Positions 34,538 to 46,196 of a DNA stretch of 64,000 nt are shown piece by piece. Both the position numbers and the translations under genes were made by a program. The stretch covers positions 580,899 to 644,898 of the forward strand of contig CM021315.1 in the NCBI GenBank assembly GCA_010645155.1, read 5' to 3'. The notes under the pieces were generated by a model, which saw only the letters and a list, made by a program, of their open reading frames with translations, did not search any database and was not told the origin of the DNA. How positions within the stretch are numbered: position 1 is the stretch's first letter; each line of letters opens with the position of its first letter. This stretch comes from Tigriopus japonicus. Lineage: Eukaryota > Arthropoda > Copepoda > Harpacticoida > Harpacticidae.

Positions 34538-37500
34538 TCATTTCTTGTTAAATTGAGCTCCAATGACACGAGGACGGCTAGCATGTCTTCTCCTGGAATA
34601 GAAAAAAGATAGGGGAATGCTTAGGAAAAAATTCACATTGATTTTGAATTGATGTGGGTGTTCTATTTCTGCTTTTCTCTTTATTGCTTGATCTTTTCAC
34701 CTCGTTCGCTATTCCAAAACTGTTCGACAACACCGCAGTGTTGCCACATGATACAACACGCCCCTTCTTTGGAACGTTTCAATATTCTTTAAGCAGGGGT
34801 GTAAACAAAGTCTGGATTATGTGGTGCAACAATTTTCTTTCCTTCGCGACTTCTCAAAATAGGGAAATTATTGCTAAGTTGTAGATGAAGGAAGCTATTC
34901 AGTCTTGGTAAGACTGAATGAAGGTATGACTGAACGACACCACTCTGTGAAAAGGACAGAATGGTTCTCCGTCTGTGGGTGTGAATTAGCGTCTAAAAGT
35001 TTCCTTGAGAAAGGTCAGGGAGGAGAATCGAACCTGGGACCTCTCTCACTACAATGAAACTGCGCTAACCACGACGCCACGTCTCCTCCCGAGGTTCAAA
35101 ATGTACGTAGATATGTACTGTTTGTTATGAACACTTCAATTAATTGAGCCACAATCATTACTTACCTAGCTTCCACGATACTTGGCCCCTCGCTGGCTCC
35201 ACAACGCCTTCCGACGCAATTCGAGAAAGTCCCTCTCTGGCTACCAGAGTATTGACCTCCAATCACGATATTGGTCCGGCTCTCAGGACGGGGTTGAACC
35301 GGATTGTAGCGACCCCCAATGACCACGGGTGTGCGGGCCTCGGGCTGAGGGCCTTGGTTGCTTCCACACACGGAGATGTGGTTGATGACTTTGCAAAAGT
35401 CCTGGGCACTGCATGTCGAGTTCATGAGACACGGGTTAATGCAGAAATAGTCCATGCACGCTTTATCGTTGGGACAGTCTTCGTCTTTGAGACATTCTCC
35501 CTGGAAAGGAAAGTAATTCATTAGCGATTTGGCCTCTCCATCAATTACTTTGTTGTCTGCGTGGGAAAGACACTTGTTTAAGTACCTGTTGGCAGGAAAT
35601 AAATCCATCACCAAACGTCCCTCTTGGACATTCACAATGATAATCGTCGTAGCCTTTAGGAGTGCACACAGCCATCATACCACAAGGATTAGGATTGCAA
35701 GGATCGGGCTTCTCAACACATTGCTCATATTCGCAACGATAACCGGCGGGACAATCTGGGTCAACCTAAGGAAATGAATCCAAACAAGGGTCATTCCATG
35801 CTTTAAAGTGATCTTTCATAAAATAGTGCGGTATTAGTCTCTACACAAAGTCAAAGTTTTGGCCTATCCTTAGCCATTTGGTCCCAATAATTGTCAGCTA
35901 GGCAGTCTTTGCTTGCTCACTACTAGATTGCTCGTTGAACTAGTAAAGCAAAAACACAACACAACAACACTTGACACAAATCAGAAATTAGAAATCAATC
36001 GATCGATCGTACATACCACACATTCCGGTCCACAGCCAGTGATGGTGTCAGGTTGAGGAATGAGTCTACCCAAGCATTTACAAATTGGAAATCCTCTCGA
36101 ATTGGGCTCGCACGAAGTGCCTGGCCCACACGGAGTGGGATTACAAGGGTCCGCTTTTTCCACGCATCTGAGAAGTGGATTAGGGTCGTGCTAATAGTGA
36201 AACTTCTCGTAGTAAAGTAAAACCAGTGTCATTTACCTTTGGTTTTCGCAAACGTAGTCAGGTCCGAAAGTGTGATAACAATCGACATCGACAGTACATT
36301 CAGGTCCACAGCCTTCAATTGTATCGGCCATTGGAACAAGACCCGGAAGACACCTTGAGTACGAGGAAGAAGAGAACGAGAGCATTGACAAATGGTTGTT
36401 TCTTGCTTTTCTGAGAACAAATGGGACCTACTTGCAAATGGCATTTTTGTTATGATCCACCTCGCAAGAGGTTCCCACCCCGCAAGGACTAGGATCGCAC
36501 GGATCTGGTCGTTCAATACACTTGTTGTATTGACAGATAAACCCGATTGGACAATCATCATCAATCACACACTGAGGTCCACAACCAGTCACAGTATCGG
36601 GCTTGGGAATAAGGCCCTGCTCGCACTCACAAATTGCATTCCCCTTGGGCCCTTCGAGACAGTAAGCACCGGGACCGCAGGGCGAGGGATGGCAAGGATC
36701 AGCTCTGGGAACACATTTGTAGTCCATACAAACGGTGCCAGGCTTATGATAGCATTCGGCATCTTTGGTGCATTCGTATCCACAGCCAGTTATTGTATCA
36801 GGTTTGGGCACAAATCCGGGTTGGCAGTTACACACGGGGCTACCCAGATGATTGGCCGTGCAAGTTGTACGGGGTCCACATGGCGAGGGATTGCATGGAT
36901 CGGGCTTAGGCACACATTTGTGGCTTTGACAAATATATCCCCTGGAGCAATCGTAGTCAGTGTCACACTCTGGACCACACCCGGTGATGGTATCGGGCTG
37001 GGGAATGAGTCCGTGTTGGCACTCGCAAATGGCATTACCATTTCCATCGTTCCGACATGTGGTACCTGGACCACACGGAGATGGATTGCAAGGATCGGGT
37101 TTAGGAACACATTTTTGAGATCGACATACTAGGCCATAACCACAGTCGGGGTCAATTACACACTCAGGACCACATCCAGTAATCGTGTCTGGCTTTGGGA
37201 CCAAGTTGCCCACACATTGACAGACTGGATCTCCATTCCCATTGACGGTGCAAGTAGTACCGGGTCCGCAAGGCGAAGGTTGACAAGGGTTAGACGGTCT
37301 TTTGGTCGTTCGGACCGGTGGCAGGGGTTGGTAGTTATCCCTCAAGCATGTGTTGGCACAACCATCAAAGCAGCAAAATCCATGTCCAGGGCAATCTGTG
37401 TCGGGGTGCCCTGGACTCCAACAGGTGTGGGTGGTTCTGCCTTGACACTCGTATTGGGCCTTTCGGGTAACGACAGGGCAGTTGGTGTTGTGTTTGGGGC

Positions 37501-37921
37501 TAACTCGAGCAATGTGGGGGTGAATTGGGTAAACCTTTTGAGCGGTGCGCTTGGGGAAATGATGAATGGCTTCCTTTGGCTGCGGGGCAGGCTTGGGATA
37601 CTCTTTGGGACGAGGAGAAAATTGAGGTTTCTTGAGAGGCTTCGGATAATCAACAGGCTTCCTGACTGGAGGTGGTGGCAAGTCGTTATTAAGGCATTTG
37701 GCAACACAACCGTTGCTGCAACAAAGCCCATTTCCTGGACAATCCAGATCAGGAACTCCTGGCGACCAACAGGTGGCCACTTGGCCCTCACATTCGTATT
37801 GGGAACGCTGTGGGACCTCAGGACAACGACCTTTGGAACCAAATGTTTGGTACTGTGCGCTGACCGAGAGGCTACCAAGGAATGGCGCCAATAGAAGAAT
37901 AATGCCCAATGGGGTGTTCAT
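34538..37921 (-). CDS. Secreted protein with two WAP domains and dumpy-like EGF repeats
   Basis: Six exons: 37921-36432, 36353-36237, 36167-36017, 35765-35586, 35500-35166 and 34592-34538 (stop TGA). The phases agree throughout, giving 775 residues. A signal peptide (LGIILLLAPFLGSLSVSA) is followed by two eight-Cys WAP-like domains (about residues 33-76 and 149-195) with GLCCSNGC and GFCCFDGC. A Pro/Lys-rich linker lies between them. Seven repeats of type DPCNPSPCGPGTTC then follow, most with a PKPDTITGCGPEC block and a D-x-DC...C..KCV block, like the EGF/DPY pattern of Drosophila Dumpy. The C terminus is basic. There is no membrane anchor, so it is probably extracellular or cuticular matrix. 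A possible acceptor (TTTATTGCAG) about 40 nt before the ATG hints at a 5' UTR exon. Confidence 0.88.
35018..35090 (-). pseudogene. tRNA-like relic / tRNA-derived element
   Basis: On the minus strand GGGAGGA pairs perfectly with TCCTCCC. A-box-like GTGGTTAGCGCAG and B-box-like GGTTCGATTC are present. The T stem does not pair, so this is not a functional tRNA; a tRNA-derived SINE head or decayed tRNA is more likely. It lies in the last intron of the WAP/EGF gene, same strand. Confidence 0.6.
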
Positions 37922-40569
37922 AGTGGTACCGGAGGTTCGGGTCCTTTATTCGAGAGCCTGCAATAAAGTTTAAAGCGTGATAAAAAGCAGAGCAATCTCC
38001 AATTGAGAAGATAGTTATGTGTACTAACTGATATTTTTGTCGGTTGATTATGTGTTATCACCAATTTTTTGGATGATGATAGTGTTCTTTAATGAGATCT
38101 TAGAATATTAAACTTCCATTTTAGGAAAAGCGTGTTTGACAAATGAAAATGATTTTAGATATAAAATTTGGTTTACCATGTATGCTGAAAAGTAACACTA
38201 AAAAGTTTGATTGGGTGTTGAGCGATTACCTTAATAACTTATTCAATTACATAATATTCCAGAAGAGTAAACATGTGACTGTATTGAGTTCCACCATGTC
38301 AATGTTCAGCGCAACTCATCAAGTCATCAAGCCATTCCAACTGCAACGGCTTTATTTTCTTTCAAAATAAAACTACCCCCACACCAAATTCAATCTATGA
38401 AAAGCGTCCAAGCGCCTTTTCAGAAATCCCATTCTAAGAAAACGGCTCAATGAATCAAATCCCACAGAGCTCATTTCGTTGAAGTTGAGCCATATCCGGG
38501 GTCAATATGTTAAACACCGTTAGATGTAGGTTGGTTCGGAATTCGATCTCGAAAGTCATTCATCAATGGGCCAGTCAGAGTAGAACGAAACCAACGCATC
38601 ATTGGTTGCATAATGAGCGGCGGCAACAGCAACAGCCGCAACGACAACACGTGTTGCTGTTGTTGTTCATCTTCTTACCACTCACTATTCGGACGGACAT
38701 GCTTTGTCTCTCTTGAGATTCTGTCGGAGTGATCGTTACTCAAACGCCTACAACTTGTCTGCCCACACAGGAGCAGAAATTGATGAAAATAATCGAGTGT
38801 TACGTCGATTAGGTGTACCTTCCTTTACTTCAGAACGAACGGGTGCAACAGGCTCAGACGGGTTACACGTAGAAGTATACGTATTTGCGATGCTCATCTG
38901 CTTTACCGCAAAAATTCGCTTTGAATGCGAAAAGTGAAGATCTTGTGTGGGGTCATTTTTTCTCAAGTTTTTCTCCACGTCATACTCTAATTTTAAACAC
39001 ATGTCAAATATTTTCGAGAGTTCGAGCACTGGAGAATCAAAGAGTCAGAGTATCTGAACAGCAAACGACGCAATCTCGCGACAATCTTGAACAAAAAAAA
39101 AACACAACTCTCAAAAACATTGACCCCCACCATAAAATTCTTTTGAGCATCCTACACGATCTTGACTAAAAAGAAAGCACTTCTGCCTCCAATTTGAGTT
39201 GCCTTGTCATTCCCATAGGGTTAGTCAGTATTCTCCGCCCAGGTTTACGTAACGTACTAAACCCGTGGGCTGCGTTTTGGTTCACATGTGTTTCGTTGCC
39301 GTTCTCTTTTTCACGATGCCACAGTGCTGCCTGCAGTCGTCACCTACGCATTGTAGGGCTATTTAGGAGATATGTGTCATTCTTCGAGCCTCCATTCGTC
39401 AATGACCCCCCTTCTGCCTTCTTCCTCTCCTTTGTCGCTCTTTTTGGTAGCCTAACGTTCTACCGATCTAAAGAAGGTTTTTGGGGGGGAAATATTGGAA
39501 GGCATTATTAGGCGATTCATCATTCGTCATAGAGAACGCTTGGCCTTGAGAACCCACCTAATGGAATCGGTCTCGGGAATTTAGCACACGATTCACTGGT
39601 TTCGTTATTTGTCTGGCCAATTGAACATTCAATTATTGAGTGGTTGCAATTTGCTTTCCAGGTGGGCAATTTGTCGGCCTCATTACTGAGACCTTTTTGG
39701 CAAACAACGTCGAGCGAGCTTAATGGTGATGGATTGGATAACGGGAAAAGTTCAAACATTGAATTCATTTCCATTGATTGTCCCGTCAATATTGAATTTG
39801 AAGACCTTGTCGGACTTCACCTTTATGGGGAAAAACTAAGTGGCAGGATTTTAACGGGTTCCGAATTTTAAATTCGAAAGCCTTGTTTCATTAGAAAGTG
39901 GTGGACTGGAAATTTCTTGCTGCTCTTCGACATTGATCAAAAAATTGAACATGATTTGACAAGGTAGTGTTTCTATTGTTAAATGATTAACCCAGATAGA
40001 ATCATTCTCCGAAATACACTTCAAACTTCGGCTAAAACATGCCCAAAAGCTGCCTCTTGTTCACGACCAAATTTTGACGGCCAAACGCACACTAATGATC
40101 CAAAGTACAGCATTTAATGACGGATGAGTGTTGACCAAGAGACGCAACTTGCACCAAAGCAGGTTTCAAGCGTCCTCAAGCTCTGAGATCTTGTCGATTT
40201 TTTGGAATTTGTTGGTTGTCCCGTTTCCGAAGAAAAGTGGCCAATTTTGGTGCCATCCCACAACTGGACCCTTGCCATTAACTTTCGCTTTTCACTCATA
40301 GTTGGATGTAAGAACACTTCATATAAGAATATCTTCATATTGCAGAAAAACTATATTTTGGGATAACCATATACATTTGAATGACTCAAGGTATTATAGT
40401 ATCTCCATGTGTTAGAATAATTTGTAATACCAAAACAATGTTACAGGTGACGGAAAATATTGTTGTACGACTATTTGGCTTTGATTGTAGCTAAATTTTA
40501 GTATCGAAGAATAGTCAGCTTTTTCTATTTTCAGGGATGATATGTCTATGATGATGTTTACTTAGCTGG
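37922..40569. other. Intergenic, upstream of the WAP/EGF gene
   Basis: No supported exon. Around 38620-38670 a CAA/CAG-rich run and its CTGTTG-rich inverse flank a CACGTG. The remainder shows nothing clear. Confidence 0.4.
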
Positions 40570-40836
40570 NNNNNNNNNNNNNNNNNNNNNNNNNNNNNNN
40601 NNNNNNNNNNNNNNNNNNNNNNNNNNNNNNNNNNNNNNNNNNNNNNNNNNNNNNNNNNNNNNNNNNNNNNNNNNNNNNNNNNNNNNNNNNNNNNNNNNNN
40701 NNNNNNNNNNNNNNNNNNNNNNNNNNNNNNNNNNNNNNNNNNNNNNNNNNNNNNNNNNNNNNNNNNNNNNNNNNNNNNNNNNNNNNNNNNNNNNNNNNNN
40801 NNNNNNNNNNNNNNNNNNNNNNNNNNNNNNNNNNNN
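40570..40836. other. Assembly gap (267 N)
   Basis: Run of N; unresolved sequence. Confidence 1.
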
Positions 40837-42179
40837 GTCGCATGTAGCAAAACCATGTTGAATTTTATAAAATTACTAAACCTACAATGTTTTTTTGTGT
40901 GTGATGATTGCCAAAAATCACTCTATAATCATACTCTTTATGCTTTCAGATTCGGGACTGATCGAGTCCTGAATTATTCTGCTTTTGAAAGTGCATGATT
41001 GTCGTGATTGTGCAATTTTAACCACAGACGACGCAATTACCATGCTAACCACGTGGCAACAACAACTCTTTTATTTACTACAACTAGTGTGTTAGGCTAA
41101 AGGATGTTAATTTTGGAAGTGGAAAAAAGTCCCAAAAACAGAATAAGTAAGTGTTGGTTACCTTTTTCTCTCCACGGGTTGATCTACACACTATGAACAT
41201 CGGTTACTGACTGATTCATAGGAGAGTCGACTCAAGTCAAATTCTTTTGAGCCGAACCCCAAAAGTGCGGACCAGGTGTTTGATCAGAATCCACCACAGT
41301 CGCTTCTTCAAACACTGTCTAAACTCATGGTTCCGGATTACATGAGTATTCAAAATCCAAAACTCAAAATATATTTGTCCATTTTACATAACCAAAAGTA
41401 CGTTCACGTCATGCAAACAAACGCATGGGAAAATTTGAAACCCAAATTAGCCAGTTAGCAGAGACAAAAACGTATCAATCGCTTTTATCGAAGATCAGCT
41501 AACCTTGTACAAATGGTGTCAATGATCCAATTTGAAAGGATTGTTGATTTTTGTAGTGTCAATTGACCGGTCCATTTTTGTCTTTTTTCAGTGCACCCAA
41601 ACAAAACAACGCAAGCACCTATTTTGACTTGAGTAGCATCATCATCATCATGATCAGGTCTTTCCCCAATATGAGTGAGACCAACCAGTCACCAATTGTA
41701 GCACCGTCGCAACCAACCAACCAACCAACCAACCATCATCAACATAAGTGTATTAGTTCGTGTACTGTGGAGGATTCGCACAAAAAAGCGTAGGTGGACG
41801 TTGGTTGACTCGGTTCAAGAGAATGCCGCCTCAATGATCAAAGAACAAGGGTAGATAGAAATAGTAGCAAAGACTCGCAACATTCCAATGCGGGGTACCA
41901 ACATAAAAAGCATGTCGTCTGTCCGCATAAATGGAACACTCTCATATTCACATTCATAAAGCCTCACGTCAATCCGAGGTCACATTTGTAAGAACGGTTC
42001 ACAAGTTGCAGAGCACCAACTCTGCATGAAGGCTTAAGATGGCAACTAATGAACCGTATATGGAGTTTGTTCAGCTCTTAGTATATAAAGGCATGATATT
42101 CCATCTCAAAAAAAGTGTTGTTCATGACGCTAAATTCTGAAACGGTTGACTTGGAAGTTTGAGTGTTCACGCCTTAGAT
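40837..42179. other. Intergenic, no gene recognised
   Basis: Contains only an (AACC)6 microsatellite at about 41711-41734 and a short ATC run near 41638. No supported exon. Confidence 0.4.
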
Positions 42180-42999
42180 TGTTGGAGCGAGTTTCGAAGA
42201 ATTGTCGAAACGGAACACTTTGGAAGAACGGAAAAGATTTAACTTTAAAAAGTTAAGATGCCACTAAGGATATTGAAAGACTTGTGAAAAATGTTGAATT
42301 TAGGCCTCGTAAAGAAGTCTGCCACATAGGTCCCGCGTTTGCTGACCGAACAACAAAACAGCTCTCAATGCCTCTTTAAAAAACAACGTGGATATGTGTC
42401 CAAGTCAATCGTGGGCATGGATGAGTCGTCCGTGTCCTTGCACACGCCTGAGACTAAAAATCAGTCGAAACAGTGGTTGAAAAAAGGCTCTCCTGGTCCG
42501 ATTAAGGCCACAGTGCGAGCGTCTCGCGAAAGTGTCATGGTCCTCGCATTCTTCGATTGCGATGAGATGATATACTCACGATACGTGGCCAAGGGGCAAA
42601 CCGTCAACGCGGACTACATCACTGATACCTTGGAAAGGTTCAAGAAATTTTTGAGCAAAAAAGGCCGCGGAAAGCCACAGAAGGCTTCGTTTTTCATTGA
42701 GACAATGCACCGGTCCATACAGCAGAATCGGTTAAGTTCTACTTGGCAAAAAAGAACTTCCAGGTGTTGAAACACGCGCCCCACTATCCAGATCTCGTAC
42801 CGGCAGACATCTTCCTCTTTCCTACTGTGAAACCAGACCTTGCTGGCCTCACTATCGCGCGCAAGGACTTCAAGAAGGTGTGGGATCGCCACGTGAAAGC
42901 CATACCCAAGGAGGGCTTCGTTAAGGTGTACGACAAGTGGTACGAGCGTCACGAAAAATGCGAAAGATTGAATGGCGACCATGTCGAAAAAAGGTAATA
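42180..42999 (+). pseudogene. Degenerate mariner (DD34D-type) transposase
   Basis: Coding relic of a Tc1/mariner cut-and-paste transposase. Visible pieces are LLTEQQ, GMDESSVSLHTPETK with the first catalytic Asp, a block ending KGQTVNADYITDTLERF, then after a frame change H*DNAPVHTAESVK (second Asp, stop codon in place of a residue) and YPDLVPADIFLFPTVK (third Asp region). The end is well conserved (EGFVKVYDKWYERHEKC). The N-terminal DNA-binding half is only traceable as fragments. One frameshift and at least one stop make it inactive. Terminal inverted repeats were not recognised. Confidence 0.85.
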
Positions 43000-43162
43000 A
43001 AATGAAATTTTTGTGCCATGCACATGTCATGAGTTACATCTTTTCACTTTGATTTTGACTTCACCTCGTATTTTCGATCTTTTGAGAATTTGAACAGTGT
43101 TTCTTTTGCAATCCATCAGCTGTTTTTGTTATAATGCATCTGATTTTCTGAGCCCAAAAACA

Positions 43163-43372
43163 CCGGGTCGGCAACCACTTTTGAGATTACCGAACTTAAT
43201 TACGTGTTGTCTGGTGCCCACCAAACTGATGCTCGAAAGTTCATGAATGGGCCCACAAATCAATGATCAATGAGCTCTGGGCCCACGAGTACAGTACTAT
43301 GGGAAGCTCTAGGGCCCACTTTTTTGGACTTTCCCAATAGCTCCTGGGCCCACCGGTTGCAGACCTCTGCAA
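43163..43372. mobile_element. hAT MITE, GGGTCGGCAACC family, inverted copy
   Basis: Inverse of the element at 43755-43995. It runs from GGGTCGGCAACCAC to GGTTGCAGACCTCTG and shares AGTACTGTACTCGTGGGCCC and GGAAAGTCCAAAA. More diverged than the second copy. Confidence 0.75.
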
Positions 43373-43708
43373 TAACACAAGCAACTGAAGTCGACGTTGA
43401 TGGAACCTTAGCTGGCTGGATCAAAGGACATAGTAAAGAAATGAGTGAAAAACAGCAATGAAGTGGAGGGAAGTGGATCAGTTGTACCAAATGCCTTTTT
43501 TTACCAGCCTAAAACTTGTTGCATTTGTTGTTTTTTTCTATCTATATGAAATCACTGACAACAGCTTCAAAATATAATTTTCTTGAAATGACTAAGCATT
43601 TTTTACGATTACACCAAGAGTTTTGTGCATTTCCACCTGAAGGTATTGTTTCCATCTAACTTGGACGGTCTGATAGGTGAATGAATCCCTAGTCCTGGAA
43701 TTCCTCTA

Positions 43709-43754
43709 CCGGGTGGTTCAAAAGAAACGGAACACCTAATTCTATCATCTACAG
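43709..43754. repeat. CCGGGTG-family MITE, end fragment
   Basis: Starts CCGGGTGGTTCAAAAGAAAC right after a TA (43707-43708) and runs through ACACCTAATT as in the complete copies. It is interrupted by the hAT MITE at 43755. Confidence 0.75.
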
Positions 43755-43995
43755 CAGGGGTCGGCAACCGGTGGGCCGCGGCCCACATGTGGGCCCAAGG
43801 GTGGTCTTCAGTGGGCCCAGGAGCTATGGGGAAAGTCCAAAATAGTTGGCCACCCATAGTACTGTACTCGTGGGCCCAAAGCTCTTCGATCAATAATTTG
43901 TGGGCTCCTGAACCCTCCAACGTCTGTTTGGTGGGCCCCTAACAAAATGTAAGCAAATTTGTGGGCCTTGACCCAAAGGTGGTTGCCGATCCCTG
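43755..43995. mobile_element. hAT MITE with 8-bp target duplication
   Basis: The ends CAGGGGTCGGCAACC and GGTTGCCGATCCCTG are inverted repeats of the widespread hAT type. Flanks ATCTACAG (43747-43754) and ATCTACGG (43996-44003) match at 7 of 8 bases, the diagnostic hAT duplication length. GC-rich GTGGGCCC motifs fill the interior. It is inserted in an older TA MITE. Confidence 0.88.
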
Positions 43996-44005
43996 ATCTA
44001 CGGTA

Positions 44006-44891
44006 CAGGGTCCGCCATAAAGGCGATTCCGCTTTTAAGAAGCTCTCTTAGTAGGGATCTGATAAAAGTTCAATTGACACCATCGGAAAGAGCAAAGTCT
44101 GCCATTTTTAAAAATGGTATATTCTCTATAGTTGGTAAGATGTTAAGGTATTTTTTGATTATAAAAGTACATGAAGTACTCTCCGTTTGTGGCCAAGACC
44201 TTGGCGATTCTGTCCCTGACCGTTGCACACAATTGACTGACCTTGGAGGCCTCCAAGAAGGTTCCCTAGGTTTTTTCGAATATGGCATGTAGGACTTGGA
44301 TGTTGGGGTGGCTCCTGGAATTGGTCACGCCCTCCACCGCCGACCACTCCTAAAAGCCCACGGGGTTTAAAAAGTTGGGGTCGGGGGACGTGGGAGGCCA
44401 TAATTCTTTGGGACAGAAGGCCTCCGGCCCTCAGTCTTCGGAGAGATGATCCTGGATTGCATGCGCAGTATGACAGGATGCCCCGCTTGCATCAAGACCA
44501 CCTTCCTCCTCGACTTGGCCCCATATTCTGAGGCGTAATATAACCTTACCATCACTCCAACCAATCCAGACACCATTATGGGTGCCATTATGGATGTGTT
44601 GGTCTTCATGGCCGCCTGCAAGTTAACGTCTGCCTGTTTAGCCACCATCCTCCTGTTCCTTATACTGGCCACCTGGTCCAAAACAAAGAGCTTCTCATCG
44701 CTCCACAAAACCACTCTCTTGCTCCCCCTTCCGTTCTCATTCCCCATAAACCAGTCCTCTAGCTTTTGGCACCTTTCCATCCTTTTTTCCTTCGCCATCT
44801 TGAACAGGAGGGGCCTCTCAGAAGTTGCGAGAGACTTGAAGTCGGTGGCCTTGACAATTCTCGTAGCAGACGAACTCGGGGTGAGAGCCAA
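44006..44891 (-). pseudogene. Degenerate Tc1/mariner-like transposase
   Basis: Minus-strand coding relic (best frame about 44891-44367, continuing in another frame to about 44160). It shows VLWSDEKLFVLDQVASIRN, the first catalytic Asp region of a Tc1/mariner family different from the mariner at 42180, then SIMAPIMVSGLVGVM. The second Asp region is degraded and the PTPTF end is frameshifted. A possible terminal sequence TACAGGGTCCGCCATAAAGG starts near 44004. The other terminus is missing where the palindrome begins. Confidence 0.7.
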
Positions 44892-45331
44892 GAAGCACTG
44901 AATTTCTGGAGAGAGAGGCTAACGATGATTTTTTTCAGTAGGATTAATTCAATTGCGTTCTTTTGCAAAGGAGACCTGGCTTGCATTGAGAAAAACACGT
45001 ATTTCAAATTTCAACCCAATCGAATGCCGGTGTGAAAAGTTATGCCTTCTCAAACTTATATACTGAAGAGAGCATGGAATGAATGAACTCGCCCTTTTGT
45101 GGTAAAACGATTACCACAAAAGGGCTAGTTCATTCATTCTCGGTAGGATTTGCACTGAACTTTGAGTGAGCATAACTTTTGTGTCCGACATTCGATTGAG
45201 CTGAAAATTGAAATACGTATTCATGTGAACATATGCAAGGTCTCATTTGCAGAAGAACGTAATTGAATTGTTCTTACTGAAAATCATTATTCTCATTGCT
45301 AGCCTCCCACTTCATGATTCCAGTGCTTCTT
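44891..45331. repeat. Large imperfect palindrome, arms about 215 bp
   Basis: The left arm begins AAGAAGCACTG and the right arm ends CAGTGCTTCTT. Between them, blocks such as TTCAATT(G/A)CGTTCTT, ACGTATTTCAA, CAATCGAATG and AAAAGTTATGC recur inverted. The centre (45077-45139) is a nearly perfect 29-bp stem with a short loop. No coding content. Confidence 0.85.
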
Positions 45332-45393
45332 GGATTTGCCAAACACTTGGCCAGAAGTCTTTCAAGAAACACTCAATGAAAAACGTAATTAGG

Positions 45394-45469
45394 CGAGATG
45401 GTATGGTGCTCTTCGTTAACGCGTGACCGAGTTTTGCTCGGGTTCATGGGTTCGATCCCATGTCTTCAA
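45394..45469 (+). pseudogene. tRNA-like relic
   Basis: Carries GAGATGGT.., a D-arm-like segment ending TTAACGCG, a 5-bp hairpin CCGAG/CTCGG in the anticodon position, and GGTTCATGGGTTCGATCCC. The last block is shared with the relic at 59046-59111. Acceptor pairing is poor, so it is not functional. Confidence 0.55.
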
Positions 45470-45678
45470 TTTCTGAAAACAGAGCGTTCGTGACTTCGAC
45501 TTTTTTCTCCCTTCCGAAATTTGGCTACAATCGAAAATAAGGCGACATAAAGGGAATAAAACCATATGTATCTTAAGAATTGGTATTTTCCGCATCTCTT
45601 TGATCGTCACATATTTTTTATGAGATCAACCATTTCCCAGTTACGGGCATGATTTCCTGTTCCGTGTCTTACGATATA

Positions 45679-45872
45679 GGGCGGCCGGAAATATTTACTG
45701 TAATTCTGAAGGCCAAATATTCAAATAAGATTTGATAAAAGAATAGCAAAATATTTAAAAAAGTATTCAAGCAATAGGTCTTACTTGAATACTGCTTTAA
45801 ATATTTTGCCATTCTCTTATTAAATCATAATTTGAATATTTGGCCTTCAGAATAAAATATTTTCGGCCGCTC
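45679..45872. mobile_element. Hairpin MITE with TA flanks, 194 bp
   Basis: The two ends read inward GGGCGGCCGGAAATATTT and GAGCGGCCGAAAATATTT. Inverted similarity continues to near the centre (GAAGGCCAAATATTCAAAT). TA lies at 45677-45678 and 45873-45874. Confidence 0.85.
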
Positions 45873-46144
45873 TACTTATGAATCATCAGGTATATCCAGT
45901 GGTTCTTAAGCGAGGGCCCTTAAAAGGCATGATTATCACGCCCGATCTAGAGACTTAAACGATATGCGCAAAGAAATGCAAGATCAAGGTGGAACATCTG
46001 AGTCACCCTCTGAGTCTTCTCCCAAAGAGTAAAAAGAGCTTCAACTTTTTCAGCCAAAGTTCCTATTTGTGTCATTATTTGCATGAATTTATCAAAACAT
46101 AACTTTTGGTAAATGAGAAGAAGTCAGTGATATGGAAAGAAAGA

Positions 46145-46150
46145 TTTATT
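46145..46150 (-). promoter_or_regulatory. Poly(A) signal of the TPPP-domain gene
   Basis: Minus-strand AATAAA about 47 nt after the stop codon at 46197-46199. Confidence 0.6.
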
Positions 46151-46196
46151 CTAAGTGTACTGGAGTGTTAAGTCAATTCTATGGCATTATAACCAA

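Larger units (their letters stand above)
45332..45890. mobile_element. CCGGGTG-family MITE, copy B, interrupted and truncated
   Basis: Segments match the inverse of copy A (GATTTGCCAAACACT, TTTCTGAAAACAGAGCGTTCGTGAC, then TTCCTGTTCCG). The copy lacks its first terminus, contains a tRNA-like relic near 45394-45469, and a hairpin MITE (45679-45872) splits its last terminus. Confidence 0.75.

Noticed and set aside
36392..37894. Long plus-strand open frames (about 250 and 225 residues)
   Set aside because: They are antisense to the single long Cys-rich exon of the WAP/EGF gene. The repeated exon structure makes opposite-strand frames stay open by chance, and no domain is recognisable in them.
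41711..41734. Possible CRISPR-like or tandem array
   Set aside because: It is a simple (AACC)6 microsatellite. No CRISPR array exists in the window and none is expected in an animal genome.
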